Of a stretch of 64,000 bases of DNA, positions 19,990 through 31,504 are shown one piece after another; position 1 is the first letter of the stretch, and each line of letters starts with the position of its first letter. This stretch comes from Aporrectodea caliginosa (taxonomy: Eukaryota > Annelida > Clitellata > Crassiclitellata > Lumbricidae), in NCBI GenBank assembly GCA_020284085.1, contig JACEVL010000341.1:431676-495675 (forward strand), written 5' to 3'. The position numbers and the translations under genes were made by a program. The notes under the pieces were generated by a model. It searched no databases, had not been told where the DNA came from, and saw only the letters and a list, made by a program, of their open reading frames with translations.

Positions 19990-21490
19990 AGACCTTGGTT
20001 TGGGTTGGTGTATCTATTGGAAAAATTTGTGTTTTGGGGCTTGTCTCGTGGTTTTGTCGGTATTTTTGCTCTTGCGTTTGGCTGGGGCATCGGATTTGGC
20101 CTTGGTTTTCGTTGGTATATCGGGTTTGGTCTTGGGTTTTGTTTCGCATTTCGAGTTTGGCCTTTGTTTCGGTTGGTCCATCGGGCTAGTCTTGGGTTTT
20201 GTTGGTATATTGGGCTAGTCTTGGTTTGGTTGGTATTTCAGGGTTGGTCTTGGATTTGGTTGGGGCATCGTATTTGGCCTTGGTCTTGGTTGGTATATTC
20301 TGGGTTGGTCTTGGATTTGGTTGGCATATCGTGGTTGGTATTGGTTTTTGGTTGGTACATCGTGTTTGGGTTTTGGATGGTATATGCAGTTTGGTCTTTG
20401 TTGGTGTATCGAGTTTGGTCTTGGTTTTGGTTGGTACATCGAGCTAGTCTTGGTTGGTTTTGGTTGGTACATCGGGCTAGTCTTTGTTTTTGTTGGTGCA
20501 TATAGTTGGGTTTGGCTTCGGTTGGTGTATCTAGTTTGGGTTTCGTTTTGGTTGGTGTATCGGTCTGGTCCTGGATTTTGGTGCATCTAGTTTGGGTTTG
20601 GTTTTGGATGGTATATTGAGTCTGGTCTTTGTTTGGTCTGGTTCTGGATTTTGGTGCATCTAGTTTGGGTTTGGTTTTGGATGGTATATGGAGTCTGGTC
20701 TTTGTTTTGGTTGGTGTATCGGGCTGGTCTTGGGTTTGGATGGTCTGTCGAGTCGGGTCTTGGTTTTTGGCTGGTACATTGGGCTAGTCTTGGTTTCGGT
20801 TGGTGCATCTAGTTTGGCTTTGGTTCTAGTTGGTATATCGAGTCTTGTCTTGGTTTTGGTTGGTACATCGAGCTAGTCTTGGTCTTGGTTGGTACATCTG
20901 TTTGGGATTGGTGTTGGTTGGTACATCTGTTTGGGATTGGTGTTGGTTGGTATATCGTGTTTGGTCTTGGTTTCGGTTGGCATATCTAGTTTGCCCTTGG
21001 TTTTGGTTGTGCATCGAGTTTGGTCTTGGTTTTTTGGTTGGTATATCGGGCTAGTCGTGGTTTTGGTTGGTGCATTGGGCTGGTCTTGGTTTTGGTTGGA
21101 ACATCTAGTTTGGGTTTGGTGTTGGTTGGTATATCGAGTTTGGACTTGGTTTTGGTTGGTGCATCTAGTTTGGGTTTGGCTTTGGTTGGTACATCGGGCT
21201 GGTCTTGGTTTCGGTTGGTACATCGGGCAGGTCTTGGTTTCGGTTGGTATATCGGGCTGGTCTTGGTTTCGGTTGGTACATCGGGCTGGTCTTGGTTTCG
21301 GTTGGTATATCGGGCTAGTCTTGGCTTTGGTTGGTATATCGAGTTTGGACTTGGTTTTGGTTGGTGTTGGTATATCGGGCTAGTTGGTTTTGGTTGGTGC
21401 ATTGGGCTGGTCTTGGTTTTGGTTGGAACATCTAGTTTGGGTTTGGTGTTGGTTGGTATATCGAGTTTGGACTTGGTTTTGGTTCTCGTT
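19990..21490. repeat. Minisatellite with 29-bp unit, about 1.5 kb
   Basis: The unit is tcttggtttcggttggta plus catcgggctgg; perfect neighbours start at 21261, 21290 and 21319. Because 29 is not a multiple of three, a continuous translation passes through all three phases and gives a 29-residue super-repeat. On the minus strand this contains PTKTKTSPMHQPKP and ARYTNRNQDQPDVP. Long open stretches exist on both strands, for example minus 21588-20986 and plus 19873-20505. The left part of the array (before about 20600) is more diverged. Confidence 0.92.
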
Positions 21491-21588
21491 TCTTGCCCCA
21501 TCTTGGCACTATATTTCTGTGTAGAATTGTGGTTGTCGAAACCCGGTTGTTCAAAAATAAAAATGCGCTCTACTAACGCTGTGTCCAA
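20986..21588 (-). CDS. Possible N-terminal repeat domain of the unidentified relic
   Basis: The minus-strand frame starting at 21588 opens with a non-repetitive segment (MDTALVERIFIFEQPGFDNH) and enters the 29-bp array as KLDIPTNTKPKLDVPTKTKT, staying open for 200 codons. The protein would be Pro/Thr/Lys/Gln-rich and disordered. It could be the true start of the gene whose body is at 19941-17541, since both lie on the same strand and the array is almost free of stops. I see no splice signal or continuous frame that proves it. It could be a fortuitous open frame in a stop-poor repeat. Confidence 0.3.
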   Translation of the reverse strand: MDTALVERIFIFEQPGFDNHNSTQKYSAKMGQETRTKTKSKLDIPTNTKPKLDVPTKTKTSPMHQPKPTSPIYQHQPKPSPNSIYQPKPRLARYTNRNQDQPDVPTETKTSPIYQPKPRPARCTNRNQDQPDVPTKAKPKLDAPTKTKSKLDIPTNTKPKLDVPTKTKTSPMHQPKPRLARYTNQKTKTKLDAQPKPRAN

Positions 21589-21682
21589 ACGACCAAGAGC
21601 AAATTGATGAACTTATGTAGCGCTGTGTTCAAACGACCTAGAGCAAATTGATAACTTATATGGCGCTGTGCTCAAAAGACCA
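21577..21682. repeat. 43-44-bp direct repeats upstream of the candidate start
   Basis: The sequence gctgtgtccaaacgacc begins at 21578, again (gctgtgttcaaacgacc) at 21622, and a partial third copy (gctgtgctcaaaagacc) at 21665. Each of the first two is followed by gagcaaattgat. On the minus strand they lie at and just upstream of the ATG at 21588. Confidence 0.8.
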
Positions 21683-21689
21683 TTCCCTC

Positions 21690-24420
21690 TACTACTAACG
21701 TTAATCCATGGTATAAATATATGGGTCTTACCAGACTCAGAACTGTTCTGTCCTTGATAGTTGCAAAGTCTATGGGCTTCTTCATTCTGGCTGATCAAAC
21801 TGCTGTGGCCTGTTGGATTCAATTACCTGTTCATCTGAAAATGGTGAGGAATCAGTGCCCCTCACAAATAGCTGTCCTGAACTCCATAGAACTTGCTGCA
21901 GCTGCTGCTCGGTTCGCTCACAACTTCCTAAAACTGAGTTCTACGTAGTTTATGTCGCTTCATTTTTTATCAAGGAAATTTGGAATAGACAACTTACAGA
22001 TATTCCGCGACTTCATGACTCAGCGGCCAGCGCCATTGATAAACGCCCTATGCTATAGGGCCTATAAGCCCGCCCTGGACTTAGAGAGGTCAACAGGGCG
22101 CCTACCTAGCGCCACGGAAGGCAGCAACGACATAGGAAACCCGACCGTATAGGAAAGATGGGTTTCTTCGAATTCCAAATGCAGAGGTTGTTTCATGTGA
22201 TACGCATAATATATCAAACTGAACGACAGACAGTGAGACAGAGGAAGGGGATAGAGTTGTCGGGTAGTCTATATATAGAAGAAACATGACTACTGAGGAC
22301 AGCGGTGATCATTTATGTATATATATATATATATATACATATATAACATAAATATATAATATTCGGTTTGTGGGCTTTCACAGACAGTGGGAGAGAACTG
22401 ACCCAGGAGACTTTCCGGCTGCAGGGTTACCCTGCAGCCCCTCCGGCTGAAGGGGTCTCAGAATGGACACTCGATATGCTGTATAGCTTGCTGTAAACAG
22501 TGCATCGACTGACATTTGTCGTGTTTCATACGATTAGGCCGTCGTGAAATGTAAGGGCGTAGATGATAAAATGTCTTTAAAAATTTAAGTTTGTCGCCTC
22601 TTTTGTCCACCATGACGAGTTTGGTCTTGAGGGGCGCCATCATACAACCAAGCGGGGCCGGCGGGGGGGAACCGCCCCCGGGCCAATAGCTAAATCCGCC
22701 ACTGCCGCTTCTATTTACTTTGCTTTTCGGCTCAGCTATTGAACTTTGCTTGTCAATGACTCAAACTTTAACCCTAAATCAGACACTCCAAAGAAAACAT
22801 TGTTTGAGAACAATCTGAGGAAAAAGTAACAAGATGTTGGATAACTATTTCTGTTACTCTTAAGACTAATAATAGAGGACGACATTTACAAATCCCTAAC
22901 CCGCACAAGTAGGCCGAGCCTCTGCTTCAATCAATGGCAGAAATACTGAAGTTCTGGACTCCAGCTGTTTTTACATGAACGCTATATTTTCTTCTCATAG
23001 TATCTCTAGATTGACGTGGGTTTTATAAACAATAGGCCAACACCTGTCAATACATGCTTTATAGCATTAAATATAACAGAACTTAGTTAACTCAATACTG
23101 TGAAAAATGGACTCTGGTGGATTTCAAATGAAGGCCTACTCTTATCTTCGATTATGAATTTCCTTATCGTTGGCCATGTCAAAGTTTAAGGATCGCAAAT
23201 CAAATCAGGTGACATTGGGGCTCATTGACCGACATACACACGTTATCAGTTTAATATTGACTAGGTCGAGTAATCCACATAGACCTACGTTCTCTATTTA
23301 AGTGCGTTACTATGAACGTGTCTTTCTTAGTCAAACTAACGCACGCCTTCGATCTGCGAAGAGGAGTCGATATTCAACACGGACAACACTATGACATCAT
23401 TTTCTATATTACGAGGTTAGACTATTTAATAATAATTTTGCTCAAACTCAATTCCTTTATCGGGCTTAATGATAGGCAACTGAAAAAGGTGACAACTGTA
23501 TGCGACCCATTAAATAAATTTTATGCTTTGCAATGGAAATGGTAATTGCAAATTTATATAGCGCCACATCAAGAAAGACTCATCCGAGGTGATCCTGACC
23601 TCACACAAAGAAACCACGATCGAACAAAATGCGCCGAGAGGAAAAAATGCAACCCACGACATCGAGCAACTTTTCAAGACCTTTCGATAGACCCTTCAAT
23701 AGAGTCGAAGGCCTCACGCACACCAAAAAGAGCGACGAGTGCTACACTGCTCAGTGTCTCCGGTCAACAGCTCCATAGTTATTTACAAAGAAAAGGGTTG
23801 GCACAGACTCAGTTGAGTTGAATTTTCTGAAATCCAATTAACATAAAATGTTGCCTGCGTGAAAGAAAGTTTGTCTCAAATATTGAACGAGCTGCTTATA
23901 GACATATTTTTCAACTATTTTTGATAATAAATATAAGTTGGAAATGGGTAGGTAAAAAGGTAATTGTCTTTATTAATGGTATTCTTCCTCACTTATGAGC
24001 AGATCTGCGACAGACCGAACTCGGCTAAACTGAATTAATCGACTTACAGTATTTGTGGAAAGGTAATTATACGGCGAGAGAGAAGTCGACGTCTGGACTA
24101 GCAGCCCTAGCAGCTGCTCTGCCTCCTCTGTCTAGTCTCCATGGCAACCTGACTCGGACTTTCACTGGAAATTGACATCTAGGCAACCCCTCTAATGCCA
24201 CGTAGTGCTCATGAATAAGCTGGTGCCCTGTGCTTAGGTTTATTGTAGCGATTTACAAATTTGGAGTTTACGATAACGATGGACTCTCGCCAACATTAGC
24301 GTAGGGGAAGTCAAACGCTTCATGCTTTTCTCGTCCTCTCCAAGTCGACTTAAAAGGGCTATGCCGCGAATTCGTTTACACTCAAAAAAACAAGTTATGA
24401 CGTCCAATTGTAACTGTTCA
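21690..24420. other. No gene recognised; microsatellite, transposon end and SINE tail
   Basis: A (TA)n tract lies at about 22318-22337. The sequence gctaaatccgccactgcc at 22688-22706 is a right terminus of a common hAT type (inverted form of cagtggcggatttagc); its left end was not found. At 23550-23580 an inverted SINE/LINE tail (atttatatagcgccacatca) occurs. The other short frames do not resemble known proteins. Confidence 0.45.
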
Positions 24421-24428
24421 AGTATGTA

Positions 24429-25540
24429 CAGTCATGGCCAAAAGTTTGCGACCACCCATTTTAATGAACTAACTCATTGAAAGAACAAGCTATTTAAAAA
24501 AAATAAAGGTTATTAGCACTAACACGGTCTGAAGTGTCTTTTCAATGTTTAATTGCGTTGTATACCACCAGGACCAAAATGGAATACTTGCAATGGTATA
24601 TTTTAGCAGTAATGACAATAATTTATGTGTGTCATAGTATCGATTTGGCGAGTTTTCTGCAGAAATGGAATATAATCAGCGAAACAAAGGCAGTGCTCAG
24701 AATCAAAGGTTTATCTATTGCTTCGACTGTCTGTGCAACATTTAGTGTCACCACAGCCAGCAATAGAACAATTATTGCAAAGACATCCTTGGTTTTTAAT
24801 GCCAGTTTGTATGCAGATCGGGCCAGTTTTCGGTTGAATTCGGCTCTCGCTCATTCACACGGTCTTGATCCAGTTTACCAAGTCCGCCTTAAAAGTTGGA
24901 TTGTGGACAGCACAGTCCACACACTCTCAATGATGTTCAAGTATGGACTGCTACCACACCACGGCTTCAGCAGCGGAATGCATTTCTGCTTCAGCCATGA
25001 TTTGACGGCTTTTGTACCATGACATGATGCGCCATCCTGTTGGAAGTGGCTGATGTCATGGATATTGATGAAGTTTGGCCGTTTCTCTCTCAGGGTGTTC
25101 CGATAAATCTTTCCATTAATTGTGATGTTTTTAGCATCACCCACAGACCAGCCAATCCAGCACCTGACACTGCTCCCCAACCATGACCTTCAGTACCTGC
25201 TTCACTGTCGGTATGACGTACTTGAGATAATGCTTTTGGTTAGGTGGTCTTCTCGTATGCCTGCAAAAACTATACAACTGTGTGAAAGTGCTCTCATCCG
25301 AAAAGTTTACGCTCTCCCACTGGTCAGAAGTCCACTGTTTGCACATATGACCAAAGGTCAGCCGGTCCTTTACTTTCTTCGGTGAGAGGCTTGGTTTTCA
25401 TGAAGGACGATACGACTGCAGACCAACATCGAATAGTTTTCTTTCAATTGTTCTGTTGCTGGGTTTCTTCCCTGGAGACCCAAGTAATCTGGATCTGGTC
25501 ACACTTGCAATAAAATTTGCAAATCTGTTAGGATACTCAG
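24429..25540 (-). pseudogene. Tc1-like transposon with degraded transposase
   Basis: The left terminus cagtcatggccaaaagtttg at 24429 follows a TA and is a typical Tc1 inverted repeat. On the minus strand the transposase reads WESVNFSDESTFTQLYSF (first catalytic Asp in FSDES), RPPNQKHYLKYVIPTVKQVL, then NITINGKIYRNTLREKRPNF, HFQQDGASCHGTKAVKSWL (second Asp) and SSPYLNIIESVWTVL (third region, NIIE in place of NPIE). At least one frame change lies near 25140-25180. The N-terminal DNA-binding part is not seen; the coding stretch runs into a minisatellite at about 25540. Confidence 0.8.
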
Positions 25541-25544
25541 TAGT

Positions 25545-25900
25545 ATGAAAACTAGCGGTTTTCACGCAACAGAATTTACTTCTTGCTCAAAATAGACTCC
25601 ACCAGCTCCGTCCAGGTCCTCCAGACGACCTTCACAGGTTTTGGCGCAATATAAGCCGTTTCCCACCTAACACAGAATCCACCAGCTCCAGCAACGCCTT
25701 CCAGACGAACTCCAAGCGGCTACGTTACATTAAAAGCCATTTCTCATTCAAGGTACATCCTATAAACCAAAACGGTTACGGCGCAATAGAAGCCATTTCT
25801 TACTCAAAATAGAATACACCAGCTCCAGCAACGGCCTCCAGACGACCTCCACATTGTTGGCGCAATATAAGCCGCGTACCCAGAAAAATGTTGAAAGAGA
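25545..25900. repeat. Minisatellite with about 90-bp unit at the Tc1 edge
   Basis: Units contain ccaccagctccagcaacg, ccttccagacgacctccaca and ttggcgcaatataagccg. About four copies occur, with variants. The same units occur inverted at about 53145-53335, again next to a Tc1 terminus. Confidence 0.8.
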
Positions 25901-26120
25901 TGGAAAAATACGATCTACATTTTCTCTTTTGTAACGTTGGGTAGTAGCTTGAAAAAACAGGTCAGTTAAATATAACAGTTTTTTGTTATTTCGTTAAGGG
26001 GGAGCTGATGGGGTTAGGGGGGTCTTTAACAGCCTTGTAATCAGTCCAGCACACACAGTTTCAGGTTATGGTGATTCTGAAAAGGCGAGCTGCTTTAAAA
26101 ATTCTGCTCGTGCTTTTTCG
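25901..26120. other. No gene recognised
   Basis: Short unassigned spacer between the minisatellite and the virus-type gene relic on the minus strand. Confidence 0.4.
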
Positions 26121-26133
26121 CGACCCTTTTTGA

Positions 26134-26718
26134 TCAACTCTTTTTTAAGTCCTCGCTAATGGAACCTTCACCCATTCCTACAGATTTAAACCGGATCTCA
26201 TCTTTCATGGCTCGATATTTTCCAATCTCTTCAAGAATCAACTTGTAGCTATCCTCGCTGATCAGATTATCTTCGAGGGCCTTCAATACATGACTGTACA
26301 TGGTGTTCAGTTTACTGCTACCCAGCATTCGTATGGCTTCATGTTTTGCCGCTTTAGCCGAACATCTTCGACTGATGGCAACTCCAGCGAAATCGAACAA
26401 ACTGGACAGCACCGCAAAACCTCAAGAATTAATCCTGGCACTAGGCCAATTCCTGTTACCAGCAAGGTTGTTCCTACTGCACCCGCGCCTAGTCCTAAAA
26501 GTGCACAAGTGGCGGAAGCACCATTAGCAATATTTACAGCTCTGCGATACTTTTTATAGAGGGCGCTGCGGAATTCCACTTCAGATCGAAGCAAAGCTTC
26601 AAGGTTTTAGATTTTCTGCAGACGAAAGGTCTTTGGTATCTTCTCAGCTGGATCCAAGGTTTCTGGTGACTTATCATCCGAAATTGTCGGGTCCGATAGC
26701 TTTGGATACAGCGACATA
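26134..26718 (-). pseudogene. Virus-type membrane-segment protein, frameshifted
   Basis: Reading the minus strand from an ATG at 26718: MSLYPKLSDPTISDDKSPET, then a stop, then EVEFRSALYKKYRRAVNIAN, a hydrophobic Gly/Ala/Val segment of about 35 residues (LLGLGAGAVGTTLLVTGIGL), and after a frame change SSKLNTMYSHVLKALEDNLI and YKLILEEIGKYRAMKDEI. This order (acidic start, basic helix, long hydrophobic hairpin, then helices) is one I recall from proteins that recur in invertebrate Polinton/adintovirus-like loci; the function is unproven, possibly a virion membrane protein. At least two lesions are present. Confidence 0.55.
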
Positions 26719-26759
26719 GTTGCTACAATTCTTCTAATAGTATGGTTGTATTTAACTCA

Positions 26760-27172
26760 ATATCCGGAGTTGTTACAGCACCTCGTTTTTTAGCCACAAT
26801 TTCAAAACTTGTTTGGCTTGGATGACAAATAATCCTAGTCGCATTAAACTGTGAGCTTCAAATGTAAACTAGCCAATAAATGATGCGAACTGAGGAATCA
26901 CTGTTGCATACGCATGATATCGTCAGCTTTCAGAAACCACAGTCTACATTAACGGTCTCAGCTGCGGTCTGTTAAGTGATGCCAGGAAACCGTGCGGCTG
27001 TTATTGGAAAATTCATATGCACCCTTGTGTAGATGTCGCGGGTGGAATAGTCCTTTGACACAAAATCGATGTATTCCTGGGGCACAGCGGCCAACATTTC
27101 TGTGGTGGATTTTGTAATAGTATATACCCAGTTGCTTAAACCAACAATATCATCGAATTTGTATTTTTGCAT
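26760..27172 (-). pseudogene. Virus-type unknown protein relic
   Basis: The frame begins MQKYKFDDIVGLSNWVYTIT at 27172 and includes AAVPQEYIDFVSKDYSTRDI and TRVHMNFPITAARFPGIT before a stop at 26972. Further downstream fragments (NVDCGF, then VRIIYWLVYI) suggest it was longer. It is the neighbour of the 26134-26718 gene on the same strand, 250 bases upstream. Its role is unknown to me; I place it with the viral relic by position and by memory of similar pairs elsewhere. Confidence 0.4.
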
Positions 27173-27302
27173 ATTTGTTTCTCCTTTTTACCTGAGGTAA
27201 CCTCAAATCTTATGATGTGAGTCGACCATACTGTTCTATTCCGACAGATCCCCAAGTTCAAAATATGTGTATTTCTGGAAGCGGGAAATACATATTGGGC
27301 AA

Positions 27303-29689
27303 TAGGGTGGTGCTCAGAAAATTATTTCTAGTAAATTGATGGGACAGCCCCAGGTTATGTTCCTTTTGATAAAGTAAGCTAGTGTGCAAAATATGATAAA
27401 GATATTCCATCATTTAGGTGTGCCACATCGATTCCATCATTTAGGTGTGCCACATCGATAACAAATTTTCCACATTTTATAAAAGGATCGTAAGCACAAT
27501 TGTGATAATATTATAAACTATATTCGTATTTTGTGTAAGATAAAGTAAACCTTAAATTGTTTTGCTTAAAAGTAGAATAATTAAAACGTACTGGTGAGCT
27601 TTAATCAGCCTTATAAGTTTGATTAAATCATTAACAAATAAAAATATTTATTGGTCCATTCTGTGACCGTTGATTTCTTGAGGTCCGAAAACATTTTCGA
27701 TGCTCGGACACCACCTGGAGCAAGACCTGCTTTTGACTGTCATTCTTGGTCAGCATTTGTTCTGGTATCAGTGCCACTCCCGTGTCTGTCCTATCATTCA
27801 CCACACTCAACCTATCTTCAGTCTGCTGACACTCCAACTAAGTGCGCATTACTATACCTGTCCTTCATTCGATCAAGAGCTGCTGCTACGTAATAATAAT
27901 AATCTTTTCTTTATTAAACGCCTGGCAAACGCACTGCGCTTTACATTTACATGTTATGCAATTTAAATATTAACTACTAACAGAACAGACAGCCTGCAAT
28001 AAAACGGCGCTAATAGCAGCCTACAAAGCATATCCGCCCTACGGGACTCGAACTCGGTACCTCTCGCTATCTACGCCAGATGTTATCCAATGCGCAATCG
28101 GACCCCCCGTGCAGATTGATAATATTCTTTGGGCGAGGTCTTTTAGTCTTTGGGGTTTCTGCCTCATCACCAGACTCAGAGTTTTCGACGCACTCTATAT
28201 AGCAGTAATAAGCATCAGATTTAAGTAACTCGGCAGCTGTCTTTATACCACTGGACCCGGACATTGGAGTAGTAGCAATAGATTGTCTCAATTTCTCTTG
28301 ATAAATTCTGGCCTCAGTTACACTTGTCTCTCTTCTGTTTCTCTCCATCTTGTTTTTCAACTTGTTATCCACTTGTGCCATTGAACTTGATATCCTTCCA
28401 TCTCTAAGCTGAGCCTGCAGAAATGCTCTGTCCTCAGGATTTTTATTTTACACTTTCGCATCAGAATGTGAAATATTAAATGTTTTCTCTAATGATTCAA
28501 CAAATCTTTAGTCTTTGACTTTCGGTGTTTCTCCACCTCTCCATGCTGCCTTTTGTGAATTCCTCCACTCATTGTAGATCTTCTCGAGCCTCCTGGTTGC
28601 ATGGTGCATTGTAGTCCCAGGCAAGTGAGCTTAATTTCAAAAAGCCTCAACTGTTCCAATTGTCATGCGTACACTTTCACGAACAGTTTTGCCAAGGACT
28701 TTTAACAAATGAAAAACCTTTGATGTCTGTTTTAATTAAAGCAGCCTTGCAATATTGATTGAATCATGTGTGAATCCAACAAAGCAAATTTCAGTTTCAA
28801 ATCTGGTAGAAGGTTTTGAACATGCTAACCTTTGAGGACCTCTGAGTAGGCTTCTTGAAGGGCGCTGTATAAATTCTTGGAATGAATGAATCCTAGTTTC
28901 CAATTAAAAATACTGAAAACAAGCAAGTCCATAAAGAGATTGGAAACACTGAATACAATAGACTAGACTAATTGTTGGGTATTGGGTATTTTATGATTTT
29001 TCTTGCAAAGTAATTTTTGAAATAAGCTTTAAAAATTATTTACATTTGAACTTGTACAGAGTTGCTAATTATAATCTGATTTTCTACTATATTAATTATA
29101 TGTTCTGACCCGAAACCAAACTTTAGCCAGATATTAAATGTTTTAAAAAACATTATTTACTTTTGATATGAAGAGCTTTTTCTCTATTACAAAATGCTGT
29201 ATTAATTTGAAATTGGTTATAGATACTATGGGATATTGTGAGTAAATATAAATAAATAATTAGGCTTATGAAAGCCTTAAAAATACAGAAGTCCAGAAAA
29301 TTGTTTAAAAAATTTAAATTATTGATTTACTCCTCAGCTCCAGTTTGTTCCAATTTATATATTTATTATTTAATCATGTATTTATAAAACCAGTCATCAG
29401 AGAATAAGGTATCAAACAATCCATAGTACATAGCACTCATCACATATCACAGTAATAAAATTATAGGCTCTAGAAGTGTTTAACATTCATCTAGCTCCTG
29501 AAAAAAATAAAAAGTTGATTTGTGTGGCTTCGATGACGCATACTTTTACCAAATTTAAGTTGTCATTTGGCACCCCTAAATAATGGAATATTTTAAAAAG
29601 ATTTTGCACATGAGTTTCTACTACCAATACGAACAGAACTGGAGGATGTCCCTGACATTATTAAAAAATCCTTTTTTACTGCCACCCTA
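27303..29689 (-). mobile_element. TAGGGTGG-type DNA transposon, copy B (complete ends)
   Basis: The ends are tagggtggtgctcag (27303) and ctgccaccctа-type inverted at 29681-29689. The flanks ttgggcaa (27295-27302) and atgagcaa (29690-29697) match at 6 of 8 bases, a probable aged 8-bp target duplication. It is 2387 bp long. The minus strand between about 28700 and 28110 encodes the N-terminal part of the family protein: RRLEKIYNEWRNSQKAAWRG, then AFLQAQLRDGRISSSMAQVD and KLKNKMERNRRETSVTEAR. No catalytic core is present, so this copy is an internally deleted non-autonomous member. A SINE has inserted at 27887-28111. Confidence 0.75.
27887..28111 (-). mobile_element. tRNA-derived SINE with (ATT)n tail, copy 1
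   Basis: The minus-strand head includes a B-box-like gtaccgagttcgagtcccg. The body includes gcctgcaatа-type sequence, and the tail (TAATAA)n stands at 27888-27901. It is nearly identical along its length to 63020-63240. It is a SINE head and not a tRNA gene, because the cloverleaf is broken and the copy continues into the SINE body. Confidence 0.75.
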
Positions 29690-29697
29690 ATGAGCAA

Positions 29698-30590
29698 TAT
29701 ATCTTACGGATAGGATCCACAGCCTGTAAGCTTTATATGCTTCGCCAGAGTCTTCGGTAAATTCCTGCAAATCTTTTGACCCTTGGTGGGTCACTACAGA
29801 CGACCTCAATTCAATCCCCGGTGGTTGGAAGCCTGCTTCCAACCCCCACTTATTTTCCAATTCCCAACACTTTTCCCGTCAGGCCGACCTTCCATATGCG
29901 CACGGATTTCTGACATTCAATCTGTAAAAAATAGTTTGTTGCCCCATAATGGAAACCACTCTGCGTATACATCCACTCATTTGTAAAGTCTGAGGTGAAT
30001 GCTAAATACGGCGAGCTACGAGCATGGTTGCTCGAGGAAGTAAAACCTGTTCTGGCAAATTTGCTGTCAAGGGGAGGATATAGTCAAGTATCTTAATGAT
30101 GTCTGTATAACTCTTAAGGATCGTGTTCTGGTCAGCCTAATGCTGCCTGACAGCGGTATCTATTTGGGTCAGTATATCTTTTGGCAAGAACGACCTGGGA
30201 GTCTACATCTTGCTTATTAGTCACCTCCAACGCCACCGATGGCACCCTGTTCAACCTTATAATGGCGCCGCTGACCCTTCTTGAAACGTGTGCTATACTG
30301 GCCGCGTCACTCTTAATCGTAATCGTAATCGTAAATTTATATAGTGCCACTTAAAATACTCCTCAGAGGCGTTCACTGTTTGATGTTGAGGGTCCTGTGG
30401 GAAGCCAAGACACTCTATTTCCACCCAGAGCCAAATCACCAATCATGGTATCGCTAGCTTTGAGAATGTGGGCACTTCTGCGAACCAAAACATATTTCTT
30501 GCTATGCCCTACTATGGAATGCATCTCGTCGAAGCGATTGTAGCTATATATCTATTAATTGGGATAAACGCCTTACCGCCGCAATATATA
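29698..30590. other. Unassigned; possible viral remnant and a SINE tail
   Basis: A minus-strand frame at 30350-30132 (LNRVPSVALEVTNKQDVDSQ, ending AKRYTDPNRYRCQAALG) is not recognised with confidence but lies between two viral gene relics on the same strand. At 30310-30365 a retroposon tail (taatcgtaatcgtaatcg) followed by aatttatatagtgccactta is inserted. Nothing else is seen. Confidence 0.35.
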
Positions 30591-30599
30591 TATAGCTTA

Positions 30600-31504
30600 A
30601 CACTATCATTGCCAGTGTTAGCATTGGAGGCTGTGAATTTTAAATCATCCAGTGATAGATTGATTGAAAATTTGTCCAAAGAACTATTCAAGAACTGGAG
30701 ACTGTCGATGAACTTCAGCTGGTCTAGGCTGAATGTCATATACATGTCCAATATTATTTGGGATACAGTAGCCACGAAGATTGTGAAAGACCACTGGTTC
30801 ATTACACCTATAGGGGTATATGCGAAGCTTGAGGTTACACTCCTGCTCCTCGACTGTTACCAGTTATATGACAGTGGTCACCGACTTTGTCTTTGTTTTA
30901 TTAATGCATCTCCTCAGATGTGACAATTAGTAGCCTCACTAAATGATTGTTGACCTGTCTCTGTCATGCCCATCTTTTGTGTCTTGTTAGCAAACTCACC
31001 TTGCAAAATGATGAAGGAATTCCTCTACAGCGTTCTGTCTCGGATAAAGTACGGGTTTGTGTGATAAACCATCACTACGAATAACTACATAGCAGAAGCT
31101 GCATAGTTTCTGATCGGCAATGATTATGGTGTTCCTATCTTCGGGATTTTCCACTGGGACATTTAATGTTTTAAAGTCAGCAGAAATAATGTATGGAACT
31201 CGCATCTGTTTGTTGTGTTTCTTAAATGTGAGCATATTTTTACCTTCTTCGGGCATCTCAATCCTCTGTTGTTTCTTGCTAATACCGCGGCAATCTTTTA
31301 CATGAGCTTGCAGCTGGTCTTGCCTACACAATGGATGTAAACAGCAGCGGCATGGGTGCTTCCTGTGTTCGTAGTTGCTGTTTTTATACAGTATGAGGGC
31401 CTAGTTCTTGATCCAGACATAGAGCCGGTTCCATCCGTCAGCTAGTAGTAGAAGGTCGACATTGTGGTCAATAAGTGATAGGTAGGTGGTTTGATACATC
31501 GGAT
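30600..31504 (-). pseudogene. Family-B DNA polymerase relic: zinc-binding and exonuclease region
   Basis: Minus strand, high to low coordinates: Cys/His segment HRKHPCRCCLHPLC followed by AHVKDC (31380-31300), then MPEEGKNMLTFKKHNKQMRV and YIISADFKTL (about 31180). The latter is the exonuclease I motif, where the expected D-x-E reads D-F-K, so the catalytic Glu is lost. A further C-H-I fragment and VVFHNLRGYC (exonuclease II region, cut short) follow, then DQLKFIDSLQFLNSSLDKF (30730-30670). This is the order in protein-primed PolB enzymes of Polintons and relatives (DNA_pol_B_2). The palm motifs are not found. The left end fades at about 30600. Confidence 0.72.

Noticed and set aside
19873..21607. 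Plus-strand frames of Val/Leu/Gly/Trp-rich sequence in the 29-bp array, resembling membrane segments
   Set aside because: They are the complement of the minus-strand repeat and mirror the TG-rich unit. Hydrophobic runs follow from base composition.
24534..25022. Plus-strand 162-codon frame
   Set aside because: It is antisense to the Tc1 transposase, which has recognisable catalytic motifs.
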